A DNA stretch of 17,707 bases from Chloroflexota bacterium (GCA_021789355.1 JAJYJR010000045.1:1-17707), one strand, 5' to 3'; counted from the stretch's first letter, positions 7,785 through 15,882 are shown. Translations and numbers: made by a program. The notes: generated by a model not told the origin, from the sequence alone.

Positions 7785-9063
7785 TCGTTGCCCCAGCGCT
7801 CAGCGGCCGTCGGAGCAGGGCCTCGTACAGCCCTACCAGCGCACAGGACTCGTGCTCCCAGTTCCAGCGCTCGCGCGCCGCGGCCGTGCAGCGCGCCCGC
7901 ATCGCGGTCGCCTCGGACTCGTCCAGTTCCAGGACGTGTCGCAGGGCGGCGGCGACGCTGTCGATGCGGGCGGGATCGCACAGAGCGCCCAGTGGTCCGT
8001 CCGGGTCGTTCGTCACGATCCTCCTCATCGCCGGGAAGTCGCTAGCTACCACCGGAACGCCGGCCGCGAGACACTCGAACAGCTTGTTCGGCGTGGAGAG
8101 GTAGTGATTGAGCGTCGATCGCTGGATCGGCATCGCCCCCACATTCGCCGACGCCACCCACGACAGGAGCTCGCCCGGCGGGACCGGATCCAGGACGTGG
8201 AGCCTCCCGCCCCAACGCGGATCGGCGCTCAGGGAGCGGTATTGTTCGTGCCGATCCCCGTACCCGAGGAGGACAAGGTGCGCGCGCTCGAGCCCTGGCC
8301 GCAGCACTGCATCCATCAGTTGCTCGATCCCCCGGCGATCACCGAAGCTCCCGTGGTACAGGACCACCGACGCTTCCGGCTCGATACCTGCGACGTCTCG
8401 GAGGACGGTCGGTCGAGGGGCGGAAGGCTCCCAGCGATTGGGACAGTTGTGGACGACGGCGATCCTCCGCGGCGCGTAGCGCCGCCGCAGGACCTGCGCA
8501 AGCCCGTCGTTCACGGTGACGACCGCCGACGCTCTGCCAACCAGACGGCGTTCGTAGATGCGCATGAGTCGCCGGAGGAACGCGGGGAGTCGGGCGGCTG
8601 TCCCCGCCTCCAGGAACAGCTCATGCGTGTCGTAGACGACGGGGACGTCGGCCTCGAGACCCGGCAGGACTGCGGCAAGGGCCGGGAGATCGTGCAGGTG
8701 CCAGATATCGACCCGCCCGCAGGCACTCCTCACCAGTCCCCCCCACGCCCAAACGTTCACCGCGTACTCCCCAAGCCACCGCACGCGACGAGCTGCCCGT
8801 GCAACTCGCCCGCCTGCGCCATCCGGGTATGAGTTCGCCGAGCGGGGAACGACCGCGGTCAGAGTGGGTCGGCGTACGACCACATCGACCCCGTCGGGCA
8901 GGCTCCCCGGTGCCCCGTCGTCACCCAGGCACACAAGACGCACGTGGTAGCCGGCCCGAGCCAGCGTGGCCGCCTCGCGACGGACGCGACTGTCGTAGGT
9001 GATGTCTCCGTAGACCGCCATGCCGACCGTGGGCACGCCGCCACGCTCCAGGATCTCAGGCAC
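7747..9063 (-). CDS. Glycosyltransferase, GT-B fold, GT4-like
   Basis: The protein has 438 residues. Its N-terminal half has VGMAVYGDITYDSRVRREAATLA, HLHD (122-125) and YDTHE (144-148), typical of the acceptor domain of family-4 enzymes. Its C-terminal half has LYHGSFGDRRGIEQL (about 235-249) and NKLFECLAAGVPVVASDFP (326-344), where the donor-binding glutamate of the E-x(7)-E-like region would lie. It would transfer a sugar from a nucleotide donor to a lipid-linked glycan at the cytoplasmic membrane face. The start is GTG 9063, preceded on the minus strand by GAGGTGG at good spacing. The longer frame to 9156 is Arg/Pro-rich and overlaps the upstream gene. It overlaps the stop of the O-antigen ligase gene by 8 nt, so the two form an operon. 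Donor and linkage cannot be predicted. Confidence 0.9.
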   Translation of the reverse strand: MPEILERGGVPTVGMAVYGDITYDSRVRREAATLARAGYHVRLVCLGDDGAPGSLPDGVDVVVRRPTLTAVVPRSANSYPDGAGGRVARAARRVRWLGEYAVNVWAWGGLVRSACGRVDIWHLHDLPALAAVLPGLEADVPVVYDTHELFLEAGTAARLPAFLRRLMRIYERRLVGRASAVVTVNDGLAQVLRRRYAPRRIAVVHNCPNRWEPSAPRPTVLRDVAGIEPEASVVLYHGSFGDRRGIEQLMDAVLRPGLERAHLVLLGYGDRHEQYRSLSADPRWGGRLHVLDPVPPGELLSWVASANVGAMPIQRSTLNHYLSTPNKLFECLAAGVPVVASDFPAMRRIVTNDPDGPLGALCDPARIDSVAAALRHVLELDESEATAMRARCTAAARERWNWEHESCALVGLYEALLRRPLSAGATISARRPRCEGRH

Positions 9064-10519
9064 GGATCCACCTCGACGAATGCCTCGCCCCCGGGGATCG
9101 CGTGGGCGTGAGCACCGGCACGAGGGTTGGCTTCTCCTCGGAGGTGGGCGCGGCATCGGCCACGAGCAGGAGCATCAGCAGCGCCCACGTCATCCTGTCC
9201 GCCAGGATGTCGCCGCTGACCATCGCGTTCAGGAAGAAGAACAGGAACAGCAGGCGCACGATCGCCATCGGGCCTCGGGGCAGCCGTCGGGCCAGCCCAA
9301 GGAGCACCAACCCCGCCAGTGCGAGCAGCCCTACCAACCCGAGCTCGGCCGCAATCTGGAGCACGGCGTTGTGCGGATACGCGTCTCCGCGGGAGGCGCC
9401 GAGGAACCGCGGGCTCGTCGTCGCGAATGACGACACGCCCCAGCCAAGAATGGGACGCTCCTCAAACATCGCCAGAGCAGCGCCGAACAGCTCGACGCGC
9501 GTCTGGGACGACGTGTCCGCGGCTGACGTTTCCGGCGCCGACGTCACCGCTCCCTGGATGAACCCGCCGAAGGTGGCGAACCGCTGGACCGACTGAGCCG
9601 GTAGCGCACCGGAGCCGATGGTCACGAGGAGCACTGCGAGAACGGCACCTGCCACGGCCGTCACGAGCCTCCAGTCCGGCCGCTGCGGACGGTTCACGTA
9701 GTCGAGCAGGCCCAGGCCGCCCAGCGCCAGGACCACCAGCAGGGGGCCCCTTGAGCCGGATGCGATCGCGACGACGAACGCCGCCGGGGTGAGGACGATC
9801 ATCGCCGCGCGAGCCCCAGGGATGCGCGCCTGGAGGATGAACGTGAGGCCGAGGAGCGGGACCAGCAACGCCGCGCGGCCAACCGCGATCGTGTTCGCGC
9901 CCAGAACCACGAGCGGCGCGCCGCCCGTCGGCTGGCCCTCTAGCAACTGGGCCAGGCCCAGGGCGACGACGACGACGCCGGCCAGGAAGACCGTCCAGAG
10001 GAACTCACGGATGTGCCGCGGCTCTCTGGCGCAGCGCAGGGCCGCAGGCGTGATGGGCCCGATGACGAGCCCCCAGAACCCCACGGCTGTGCCGAGGGCG
10101 AGTTGCTGATCAGGCGCGTAGAGCACGGTAGCAAGCACGAGCAGGCCGAACGCACCCCACAGGATCAGCCCGCTGTTCGACCACGACCGAGGCCGATGGT
10201 CGCGCAGAACCGGGATCACCTGGAGCACATTGAGGCCGGCGAGAATGGCTGTGATGTCGACCGGGATGTACGGCTGGATCGCCGCCTTGTAGAACGGCAC
10301 CAGGACCAGGGCGGCGAGTACGGCGCCCGGCATGCGCACGGCTGCGAACGTCGCGACAAGCGCCAGCACGAGCAGGAGCCCGGCCTCCGGTCCGGCCAGC
10401 GTCACGACGGCGGCGGTGGTCGCCCCGAGCAGGAGTGCCCGCAGGAGCGTGGCGGCGCCCTGCGCCGCCACGCGAGCGACCGCGCCGCGGCTCCAGGTCG
10501 GATCGAGGGCCACCCTCAT
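9056..10519 (-). CDS. O-antigen ligase / polysaccharide polymerase (Wzy/WaaL-like) membrane protein
   Basis: The 487-residue polytopic protein has about ten or more hydrophobic segments. It carries the O-antigen-ligase signature: SGSRGPLLVV in one membrane region, then a periplasmic or external loop with TRVELFGAALAMFEERPILGWG, and PHNAVLQIAAELGLVG. The Arg residues and the His of PHN are the conserved functional positions of this superfamily. It would join lipid-linked glycan units (polymerase) or attach the glycan to an acceptor (ligase) outside the cytoplasmic membrane. The two cannot be told apart by sequence alone. I chose ATG 10519; the frame extends to 10615, but the extra segment is Arg/Gly-rich and not membrane-like. 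It is divergent from the flippase and co-transcribed with the glycosyltransferase. A soluble tail after residue about 460 is unremarkable. Confidence 0.88.
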   Translation of the reverse strand: MRVALDPTWSRGAVARVAAQGAATLLRALLLGATTAAVVTLAGPEAGLLLVLALVATFAAVRMPGAVLAALVLVPFYKAAIQPYIPVDITAILAGLNVLQVIPVLRDHRPRSWSNSGLILWGAFGLLVLATVLYAPDQQLALGTAVGFWGLVIGPITPAALRCAREPRHIREFLWTVFLAGVVVVALGLAQLLEGQPTGGAPLVVLGANTIAVGRAALLVPLLGLTFILQARIPGARAAMIVLTPAAFVVAIASGSRGPLLVVLALGGLGLLDYVNRPQRPDWRLVTAVAGAVLAVLLVTIGSGALPAQSVQRFATFGGFIQGAVTSAPETSAADTSSQTRVELFGAALAMFEERPILGWGVSSFATTSPRFLGASRGDAYPHNAVLQIAAELGLVGLLALAGLVLLGLARRLPRGPMAIVRLLFLFFFLNAMVSGDILADRMTWALLMLLLVADAAPTSEEKPTLVPVLTPTRSPGARHSSRWIRA

Positions 10520-10629
10520 GCCACCGTCGCCTCGACAACCGATTGGATCGTCGTCAGTGCTACCGATACCGGCGCCGGCACATTGGGCGGGCCGCCGACG
10601 GAATCGGCTGCGCACTCGGGTCCAGCGTA

Positions 10630-10658
10630 GTCATACTGTCCCGGGGAGCAAGGCCCAA
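10630..10658 (-). promoter_or_regulatory. Candidate promoter of the polymerase/glycosyltransferase operon
   Basis: On the minus strand TTGGGC (10658-10653) and TATGAC (10635-10630) are 17 nt apart, a weak sigma70-like pair inside the 201-bp divergent gap before the polymerase. It would leave a leader of about 100 nt. I saw no equally good pair for the plus-strand flippase. Confidence 0.3.
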
Positions 10659-10720
10659 ATCGCACGGTCCAACGCCCATGCGATCGCGCTTCCGGGCCCG
10701 CCCCCGGCAGGACACCGGTC

Positions 10721-12082
10721 ATGGCGACGACGAAGATCCTGCGTCGACTCGGCAGCGTCATCCCCCGCGGAGACTTCGGTCGCGGCGTGCTTACCCTGGT
10801 CGCCGGCACAGGCATGGCGCAGGTGATCGTGGTCGCCAGCTCGCCCATCCTGACCCGCCTGTACGACCCAGCGGACTACGGCGTGTACTCCGTCGCCACC
10901 TCGATTCTGACCGTGATCGTCACGGTCACCTGCCTGCGCTACGAGTTCGCGGTGCCGCTGCCCGAGACCGATGTGGCGGCAGCCAACGTGCTGGCGCTCT
11001 CGCTGGCGGTTGCGGTGGCGCTGAGCCTGCTGACAGCTTCCGCCCTGATACTGGTGGGCCACGACCTGCTCGCCTTGTTCGGCGCCTCTGTCCTGACGCC
11101 GTACATCCCGCTCATGGCCCTCGGTCAACTCGGTGCCGGCGTCGTCTCCGCCCTCACGAACTGGGCGGTCCGGACGAAGACCTTCTACGAGATTGCCGCA
11201 ACCCGCATGACTCAGAGCATCGCCCTCGTGGGAGCCCAGGTCGGGCTCGGGGTCGCAGGATTCGGCGCACCGGGCCTCTTCGTCGGGGATGTCGCAGGGC
11301 GGGTTGCGGGTTCCAGCCGGCTGGCCCGTGCCGCCTGGAGATCGCACGCGCCGGCTCTCAGGGGCGTGTCGTGGTCGGGCATGGTCGGCGCCGCGCAGCG
11401 GTACCGTCGCTTTCCCCTTCTCTCGAGTTGGTCCGCCCTCCTGGCCGCGCTCGGGCTCCAGGTGCCGCTGCTGGCCCTCGTTGCGCTGTACGGGACCGCG
11501 GTGGGAGGAGAGTACGCTCTCGCCTCCCGCGTCTGCGCCGTTCCCCTCACCCTCGTGGCAGGATCGGTGGGGCAGGTGTTCATCGCCGACGCGGCCCGCC
11601 TCGCGCGCACGGAACCGGCGGCCATCCAGCGCCTCTTCGGTCGGACCACTGGCTGGCTCGCACGCTCATCCGCGGGCCCTGCGATCATCCTCGGTCTTGC
11701 CGCCCCAGTGATCGCCGAGCCAGTGTTCGGGCGGGGGTGGGGGGAGGCTGGCCTGTTCGTGGCCATCCTCGCCGCTTCCTATTTCCTGGAGTTCGTGATG
11801 ACCGCGACCGGCGACGTACTCTACGTGATCGAGCGGCAGGATCTGCAGCTGGCCCGGGAAGTCGTCCGCTGCGGCCTGGTCGCCGGCGCGGTCCCGCTGG
11901 CGGCGATGCTGGGCTTCTCGCCGGTCTGGTCGATCGTCCTGCTCAGCACGGCGCGCTGCGTTACGTATGTCCTGTACGGCGGCGTGTCCTGGTATGCGAT
12001 CCGCGGCCGCGCCCGCGAGGCCCTGGCGCTGGCCACGCCGGACCCCGACCCGATCAGCGGCCCCCCGTCGACGGTCGCGTGA
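10721..12082 (+). CDS. Wzx-like polysaccharide flippase (oligosaccharide translocase, MOP superfamily)
   Basis: The 453-residue integral membrane protein opens with a short amphipathic stretch. It then has VLTLVAGTGMAQVIVVASSPILTRLYDPADYGVYSVATSI (about 24-63), the hallmark first helix pair of Wzx/RfbX-type flippases (S-P-x-L-T-R-L-Y-x-P-x-D-Y-G). Around twelve to fourteen hydrophobic segments follow, which is the family's size. It would flip the undecaprenyl-linked repeat unit across the cytoplasmic membrane for the polymerase encoded divergently. The ATG is preceded by GGCAGGA at acceptable spacing. Its TGA overlaps the GTG of the next gene (GTGA, 12079-12082), so the deacetylase-like protein is probably translationally coupled. 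Specificity for one glycan cannot be inferred. Confidence 0.92.
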   Translation: MATTKILRRLGSVIPRGDFGRGVLTLVAGTGMAQVIVVASSPILTRLYDPADYGVYSVATSILTVIVTVTCLRYEFAVPLPETDVAAANVLALSLAVAVALSLLTASALILVGHDLLALFGASVLTPYIPLMALGQLGAGVVSALTNWAVRTKTFYEIAATRMTQSIALVGAQVGLGVAGFGAPGLFVGDVAGRVAGSSRLARAAWRSHAPALRGVSWSGMVGAAQRYRRFPLLSSWSALLAALGLQVPLLALVALYGTAVGGEYALASRVCAVPLTLVAGSVGQVFIADAARLARTEPAAIQRLFGRTTGWLARSSAGPAIILGLAAPVIAEPVFGRGWGEAGLFVAILAASYFLEFVMTATGDVLYVIERQDLQLAREVVRCGLVAGAVPLAAMLGFSPVWSIVLLSTARCVTYVLYGGVSWYAIRGRAREALALATPDPDPISGPPSTVA

Positions 12083-13614
12083 ACGCCGTGCAGGGCCCGC
12101 CGACCGACCTGCACACCCCACCCGTACCCACCTCTGGAGGCGGGCCAGCGGCCGCGCCCCAGGACGTGCATGTCCCGGCGGACCCACCGGTGCTCCTCGT
12201 CCGCACCGCCAGCACGTACGCCGAGGAGCGCCGCTACGTCTTCGACGTGGTGCTGTCGGAATGGCTCGGTCTCGCCTACGAGCTCGAGTTCGACGATCGG
12301 CGGTCCGTGTCGATCCGAGTCGCAGGGGATCCCGCGAACCGCGAGCTCACCCTGCCGGACGGGCTCTTCGCGACGGACACCGGCGCCTGGCTGACGCAGT
12401 CGTCGATGCCCACCCTGCCGTTGGCAGGCGTCGCGCTCGATACGGTCCGTGATGCGGATGGCACCGCCCGGCGGCATGGCCCGAGAGGTCACGTGCCGGT
12501 CCTGTTCGGGAAGCCCGGCTCGTCGGGGAGCCCGATGGTGCGAACCGGGGACGGGTTCGACCTCTCCGTGGACGTGTTCGGCGGGGTCTTCTTCCTGCTC
12601 ACGCGGTACGAGGAGGTGGCGAACCCTGTGCATGACCGGCACGGGAGGTTCCCCGCCGGTGCCTCCCTCTGCGACCGCGCCGGATTCCTCGAGCGTCCCC
12701 TCGCGGACGAGTACGTCGACCTGCTCTGGACTGCGATCCACACGCTCTGGCCGGCGCTGGCGCGGCGGCCGGCCGCCTTCCGCCTCCGGCTGACGCATGA
12801 CATCGACCGACCCTGGACCGCGGTGGGCCAGACGTTCGGGAGCGCCGCGCGATTCGTGGTCGGCGACGTCTTCCACAGGCGCGACGCGACCCTTGCCGCC
12901 CGGCGCGTGCTTGCGATCGTCGACGCACCTCATGACCGTGTCGACCGCGACCCGCTCGACACGTTCGACTTCCTCATGGGCGTGAGTGAGCACCACGGCC
13001 TGACCAGCACGTTCTACGTGATGGCGGGCAACGTCCCCGGCGAGTATGAGTTCCGCTACCGCCTGGTCGGGCCGCAGTTTCTGAACCTGCTGCGGCGCAT
13101 CCACGATCGCGGTCACGAGGTGGGCCTCCACGGCAGCTACGTGAGCGTCACGTCCGGCGAGCGGATGCGGATGGAGCTCGACGCGCTTCGCGCGGCGTGC
13201 CGCGCCGCAGGTTTCGAGCAGCCGGTGTGGGGCGTGCGGCAACACTTCCTGCGATTCGCCAGCCCGCTAACGTGGCGGAGCCAGGCCGATGCCGGATTCC
13301 TTCATGACTCGACGCTGGGGTTCGCAGAGCGCGTCGGGTTCCGCGCTGGGACGTGCCGCGAGTACCCGGCCTTCGATCTGATCGAACGAAGGCGCCTGGA
13401 TGTCCGCGAGCGACCGCTTCTCGTGATGGATACGACGCTGTTCGAGTACATGCGCCTGGGTATCGATGAGGCCGCGTCCCGGACCCTGGAGATCGTGGAC
13501 AGGTGCCGCCGCCACGGTGGCGATGCCGTGCTGCTGTACCACAACAGCACGTTGCCGGAAGCACGCATGCAGCGCCACTACCGCGAACTCATTGGCTCGA
13601 TCTGCGGGTCGTGA
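12079..13614 (+). CDS. Polysaccharide deacetylase-like protein (CE4/NodB fold with N-terminal accessory domain)
   Basis: The protein has 511 residues. An N-terminal region (about 36-225), with RTASTYAEERRYVFDVVLSEWLG and FFLLTRYEE, resembles the accessory domain found in front of this deacetylase subgroup in glycan loci. A NodB-like domain follows: RLTHDID (237-243) in place of T-F-D-D, HEVGLHGSY (346-354) as the zinc-histidine motif, GVRQHFLRF (385-393), and LLYHNS (485-490) near the end. Asp241/Asp243, His346 and His351 are the likely metal/catalytic residues. It would remove acetyl groups from an N-acetyl sugar of the polymer or its precursor. There is no signal peptide, so cytoplasmic action on a lipid-linked unit is possible. 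The start is GTG 12079, overlapping the flippase stop; GTG 12088 is the alternative. The much longer open frame upstream (from 10435) lies under the flippase and is spurious. Confidence 0.85.
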   Translation: MNAVQGPPTDLHTPPVPTSGGGPAAAPQDVHVPADPPVLLVRTASTYAEERRYVFDVVLSEWLGLAYELEFDDRRSVSIRVAGDPANRELTLPDGLFATDTGAWLTQSSMPTLPLAGVALDTVRDADGTARRHGPRGHVPVLFGKPGSSGSPMVRTGDGFDLSVDVFGGVFFLLTRYEEVANPVHDRHGRFPAGASLCDRAGFLERPLADEYVDLLWTAIHTLWPALARRPAAFRLRLTHDIDRPWTAVGQTFGSAARFVVGDVFHRRDATLAARRVLAIVDAPHDRVDRDPLDTFDFLMGVSEHHGLTSTFYVMAGNVPGEYEFRYRLVGPQFLNLLRRIHDRGHEVGLHGSYVSVTSGERMRMELDALRAACRAAGFEQPVWGVRQHFLRFASPLTWRSQADAGFLHDSTLGFAERVGFRAGTCREYPAFDLIERRRLDVRERPLLVMDTTLFEYMRLGIDEAASRTLEIVDRCRRHGGDAVLLYHNSTLPEARMQRHYRELIGSICGS

Positions 13615-13636
13615 GGCGCGCGGGCAGAAGCGCGCC
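13615..13636. terminator. GC-rich hairpin between convergent genes
   Basis: GGCGCGC (13615-13621) pairs perfectly with GCGCGCC (13630-13636) across an 8-nt loop. It sits directly after the deacetylase stop and before the VanZ-like gene's 3' end. No U-tract follows on either strand, so terminator function is uncertain. Confidence 0.4.
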
Positions 13637-13644
13637 CGGCCCCT

Positions 13645-14169
13645 TCAGGCACGGGATCCAGGCCCGAGTCGCGCGCGGGTGAACGGCCCGCTGACGACGG
13701 CCCCCAGGACGAGGCCGGCGACCAGCCCGGTCAGGTTGTCCACGATATCCGCCGACTCGCAGGCGCGATGGAGGACGGGCACGAGCAGCTGCGTCCCCTC
13801 GATCAGGAATGGGAATGCGACCGCAGCGACGATCAGGATCGCCTTGGACCGGGACCGAGGGAGGGCCGCGAGACAGACTCCAAGCGGAACGAACATCAGG
13901 ACGTTCCCGCTGACGTCGCCCTCCCTGAGCAGGTCCCGCAGCGAGGCGAGGCCAACACGGGTGAAGTCGCAGATCCCGGGATGCTGCGACCCTGGTGCCG
14001 CCTCCGTGTAGGGGGTCAACGTCGCCGACGCGATGATCCCTGCGAACAACACCAGCCCGAAGGCCACCGGTCGCGACACTCCGAGGGCCCGCGCGGCGCG
14101 CCCGCTCGACACCGCGCCGACAGCGAAGGAGGCCGCCACGCCGGGAAGGAATCCCGGTAGCGAGTTCAT
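13645..14169 (-). CDS. VanZ-like family membrane protein
   Basis: The 174-residue protein has about four hydrophobic helices and the VanZ-family pattern. NVLMFVPLG (89-97) is followed by IEGTQLL (123-129), then R-A-C-E-S-A-D-I-V-D-N-L-T-G (135-148) with the conserved Asp and Asn residues. VanZ of Enterococcus gives low-level teicoplanin resistance. Most homologues are of unknown function and are common in surface-polysaccharide loci. The reading is complete, and the protein is slightly longer than the usual 130-160 residues. It is convergent with the deacetylase (30 bp between stops). Its ATG overlaps by 4 nt the stop of a decayed transposase frame, which I regard as chance. The ribosome site is weak. 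The role is probably envelope-related, but nothing more specific can be said. Confidence 0.8.
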   Translation of the reverse strand: MNSLPGFLPGVAASFAVGAVSSGRAARALGVSRPVAFGLVLFAGIIASATLTPYTEAAPGSQHPGICDFTRVGLASLRDLLREGDVSGNVLMFVPLGVCLAALPRSRSKAILIVAAVAFPFLIEGTQLLVPVLHRACESADIVDNLTGLVAGLVLGAVVSGPFTRARLGPGSRA

Positions 14170-14312
14170 GCCACCGGGTCCCGCAGCACGGCTGCCATCC
14201 TCCGGGTGCGACCTAGCCTCCGTAGCCCCCAGTGTAGAGACTCTTGATTGCCGGGTAGCACGGTGCCGGCCCGCGTCGGGGTGAGGCGGCCAGGATCACA
14301 GGGGCGTTCCCA

Positions 14313-15044
14313 GGGCAGGCGGCAGTCGGCGACGAGACCGCGGCGTGCGAGGCGGGGGTGGAGCCCGCTCCAGGCGGCCACCTCGACGCGGCCGTAGCGG
14401 GCGTCGGTGGTGCCGAGCGCCGCGTCGGGGGCCGGCCAGCTCGCCGGCTCGGCGCAGGCGAAGCGCTCCCCGTGGCGGCGGGGTCGCCCCCGCGTGCCAG
14501 CGGGACGCGCCGCCGGGTCGAGGAAGAAGACCCGGTCGGAGCGGATCCGCACGAGGATCTGGGCGCGCGTGGCGGCGAGGTCGCCCGAGAGCGCGATCGG
14601 GTCGTAGCCGGCGTCGAAGACGAAGAGCGGCACCGCGCCGCCGGCCCCGAGCCTCCCGACCAGCGCCGCCACCTGGCCGGCGGCGGCCTGCCCGGTGTCT
14701 TCGGCAGGGTGGATGCGCCGCACATCGAGGGGTGCGGTCCAGGAATCGGCGTCCCAGTTGAGCCCGGCGATCGGGCTGTAGTTCCAGCCGGCCACGATCG
14801 GCTGGCCGTTCGAGTGGCGCGAGGGGTGATGGTAGTAGCCCCGCTCGGGGCTGCACTCGGCATCGCAGCGGGGCCAGCTCGAGGCGTCGACCGCGAAGAC
14901 GCCCGGCCAGTCCGCCAGGCGCGTGGCGGCGAGGAGGTCGCGCAGCGCTTCCGCGTCGATGCGGCCCCGCCGGAGCGCCCCGTACTGGCTCCCCCAGCCG
15001 CGCCGGAACGGCGGCTCCAGGCTCAGATGGGGCGGCGTGTTCGG
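14313..15044 (-). pseudogene. Truncated DDE-type transposase remnant
   Basis: This minus-strand reading lies in an open frame spanning 14166-15122. It matches the middle of a large transposase family frequent in Actinomycetota and Chloroflexota. It shows LSLEPPFRRGWGSQYGALRRGRID, VFAVDASSWPR (first catalytic Asp, residue 79 of the frame), AGWNYSPIAGL, VFDAGYD (second catalytic Asp, residue 170), RIRSDRVFF, GRPRRHG and WSGLHPRLARRGL. Full members have roughly 45 more residues at the N-terminus and a C-terminal part of 150 or more residues with the catalytic Glu. Both are absent here, and the last 50 or so codons no longer resemble the family. The copy therefore cannot be active. I saw no flanking inverted repeats or target duplication. 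The DNA is even richer in G+C than its surroundings. Confidence 0.72.
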
Positions 15045-15158
15045 TGACGCGGAGCGCTCCTCCGGTTTCCATGCGTCCTCCCGGGGCGTGGGCGAGCGGA
15101 CCGTATGTAGACCGTCCGACACGCGGCAGCGGGATCACCGCCACCCGAAGGAGACCTG

Positions 15159-15422
15159 ATGACCAGGCGCCACGATCCGGGGGTGGCCCTCGCCGAGCTC
15201 GAGGACCGCTACGCCGCGCTCGCCCGATCCATCGGAGAGATCGGGTTCATCATGCAGGGCAGCCTCACCCGGCGGCTCAGCACCGCCGAGGCGACCCGCT
15301 ACACCGAATGGATCGCCAACGACCGTCTGTTGCGCCGCACGGTGGAGCAGATGCGCGAGGTCGCCGAGCTGGCCCGAGAGATCATCCTCGCGGCCGAGCA
15401 GGCCGAGAGCTCAGCCCCGTGA
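15159..15422 (+). CDS. Small DUF6788-like protein, apparently lacking its cysteine-rich centre
   Basis: The 87-residue protein has a strong ribosome site (GAAGGAG, 6 nt before the ATG). Its first part, ALARSIGEIGFIMQGSL (20-36), and its second part, TRRLSTAEATRYTEWIANDRL (37-57), resemble the two ends of DUF6788 proteins. In those proteins about 35 residues lie between the ends (a C-G-x-P-x-C-R-C cluster, then H-G-P-Y-W and G-K-T-V). Here G-S-L joins T-R-R-L directly, in frame. A helical C-terminus (MREVAELAREIILAAEQAE) follows. DUF6788 genes usually accompany transposase genes, and a transposase remnant lies 36 bp away on the other strand. Function is unknown in the family. The intact start and ribosome site suggest the shortened protein is still made. 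Family recognition is from memory and was not checked. Confidence 0.6.
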   Translation: MTRRHDPGVALAELEDRYAALARSIGEIGFIMQGSLTRRLSTAEATRYTEWIANDRLLRRTVEQMREVAELAREIILAAEQAESSAP

Positions 15423-15463
15423 GCGATGGGACCACGGCGGGCGCTCGTCATCACATTGCATGC

Positions 15464-15853
15464 TCAGGGACTGTCAGTGGCTGACGAGCGGCCCCGGCGT
15501 TCAGGGCACCAGGGCCACTCGTCCGGCCCCGTGGGACCGCAACTTGGGCATGAGGCCACGTCGCCCCGCACTTGGGCAGCAGGGCGCGGGCCGAAGCGGA
15601 CTGGAACCTGGTGCGCCTGATACGCGGCTGCAGTGAAAACCGCCCGCCGCAGTGGCGGGTCGCGGGCTGCGCAGCCGAGGGGAGCATGCGCGCGACACCC
15701 TTGTGACCCCTGTTCCCCTCTGGGCCGGAGGGGTTCGGACCTGAGGCCGGTTCTCGACTGACCAGGAGCGTCGCAGCTCGCCTCGCGGCTACGACACGCG
15801 CTCAACCAGGGAATCCCCTTGATAGCGACCCCGCAGGGCGAACTGCAAGCCAT
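15464..15853 (-). pseudogene. Possible degenerate zinc-ribbon reading (relic)
   Basis: A 129-codon open frame ends with RFGPRPAAQVRGDVASCPSCG and then DEWPWCPERRG (15467-15598). This looks like a double zinc ribbon (C-P-x-C-G-A repeated every 15-19 residues) in which several cysteines have been lost. An adjacent frame reads LLPKCGATWP over the same DNA, so one more knuckle may be frameshifted. Two DNA-level near-repeats match the knuckles: 15537-15557 and 15566-15585, sharing CCGCA and CTTGGGCA. The N-terminal half resembles nothing. It could be the tail of a lost gene or chance. The nearby promoter-like site would start RNA downstream of this frame's first ATG. Confidence 0.3.
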
Positions 15854-15882
15854 GTGATACCAGTACGAACGTACCAGGTCAA
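15854..15882 (-). promoter_or_regulatory. Promoter-like pair with an inverted repeat in the spacer
   Basis: On the minus strand TTGACC (15882-15877) and TATCAC (15859-15854) are exactly 17 nt apart. The spacer contains GTACG-TT-CGTAC (15874-15863), a perfect inverted repeat in an operator-like position. Four GTAC tetramers cluster between 15863 and 15893. Downstream there is no intact gene on the minus strand, only the relic reading. Confidence 0.4.

Noticed and set aside
10435..12078. 548-codon upstream extension of the deacetylase frame
   Set aside because: It runs beneath the flippase in another frame, with extreme Arg/Pro/Gly composition and no family motif.
11821..13245. 474-codon minus-strand frame opposite the flippase and deacetylase genes
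   Set aside because: It is antisense to two genes with clear family motifs. Its His/Arg/Glu-rich composition is typical of antisense frames in GC-rich DNA.
14358..15047. 229-codon plus-strand frame over the transposase remnant
   Set aside because: The opposite strand has clear transposase motifs. This frame is Gly/Arg/Ala-rich and has no similarity I recognise.
15620..15760. T-loop-like strings (GGTTCGGACC, GGTTCCAGTCC) that could hint at a tRNA
   Set aside because: No matching acceptor stem, anticodon arm or D-loop could be folded around either one.
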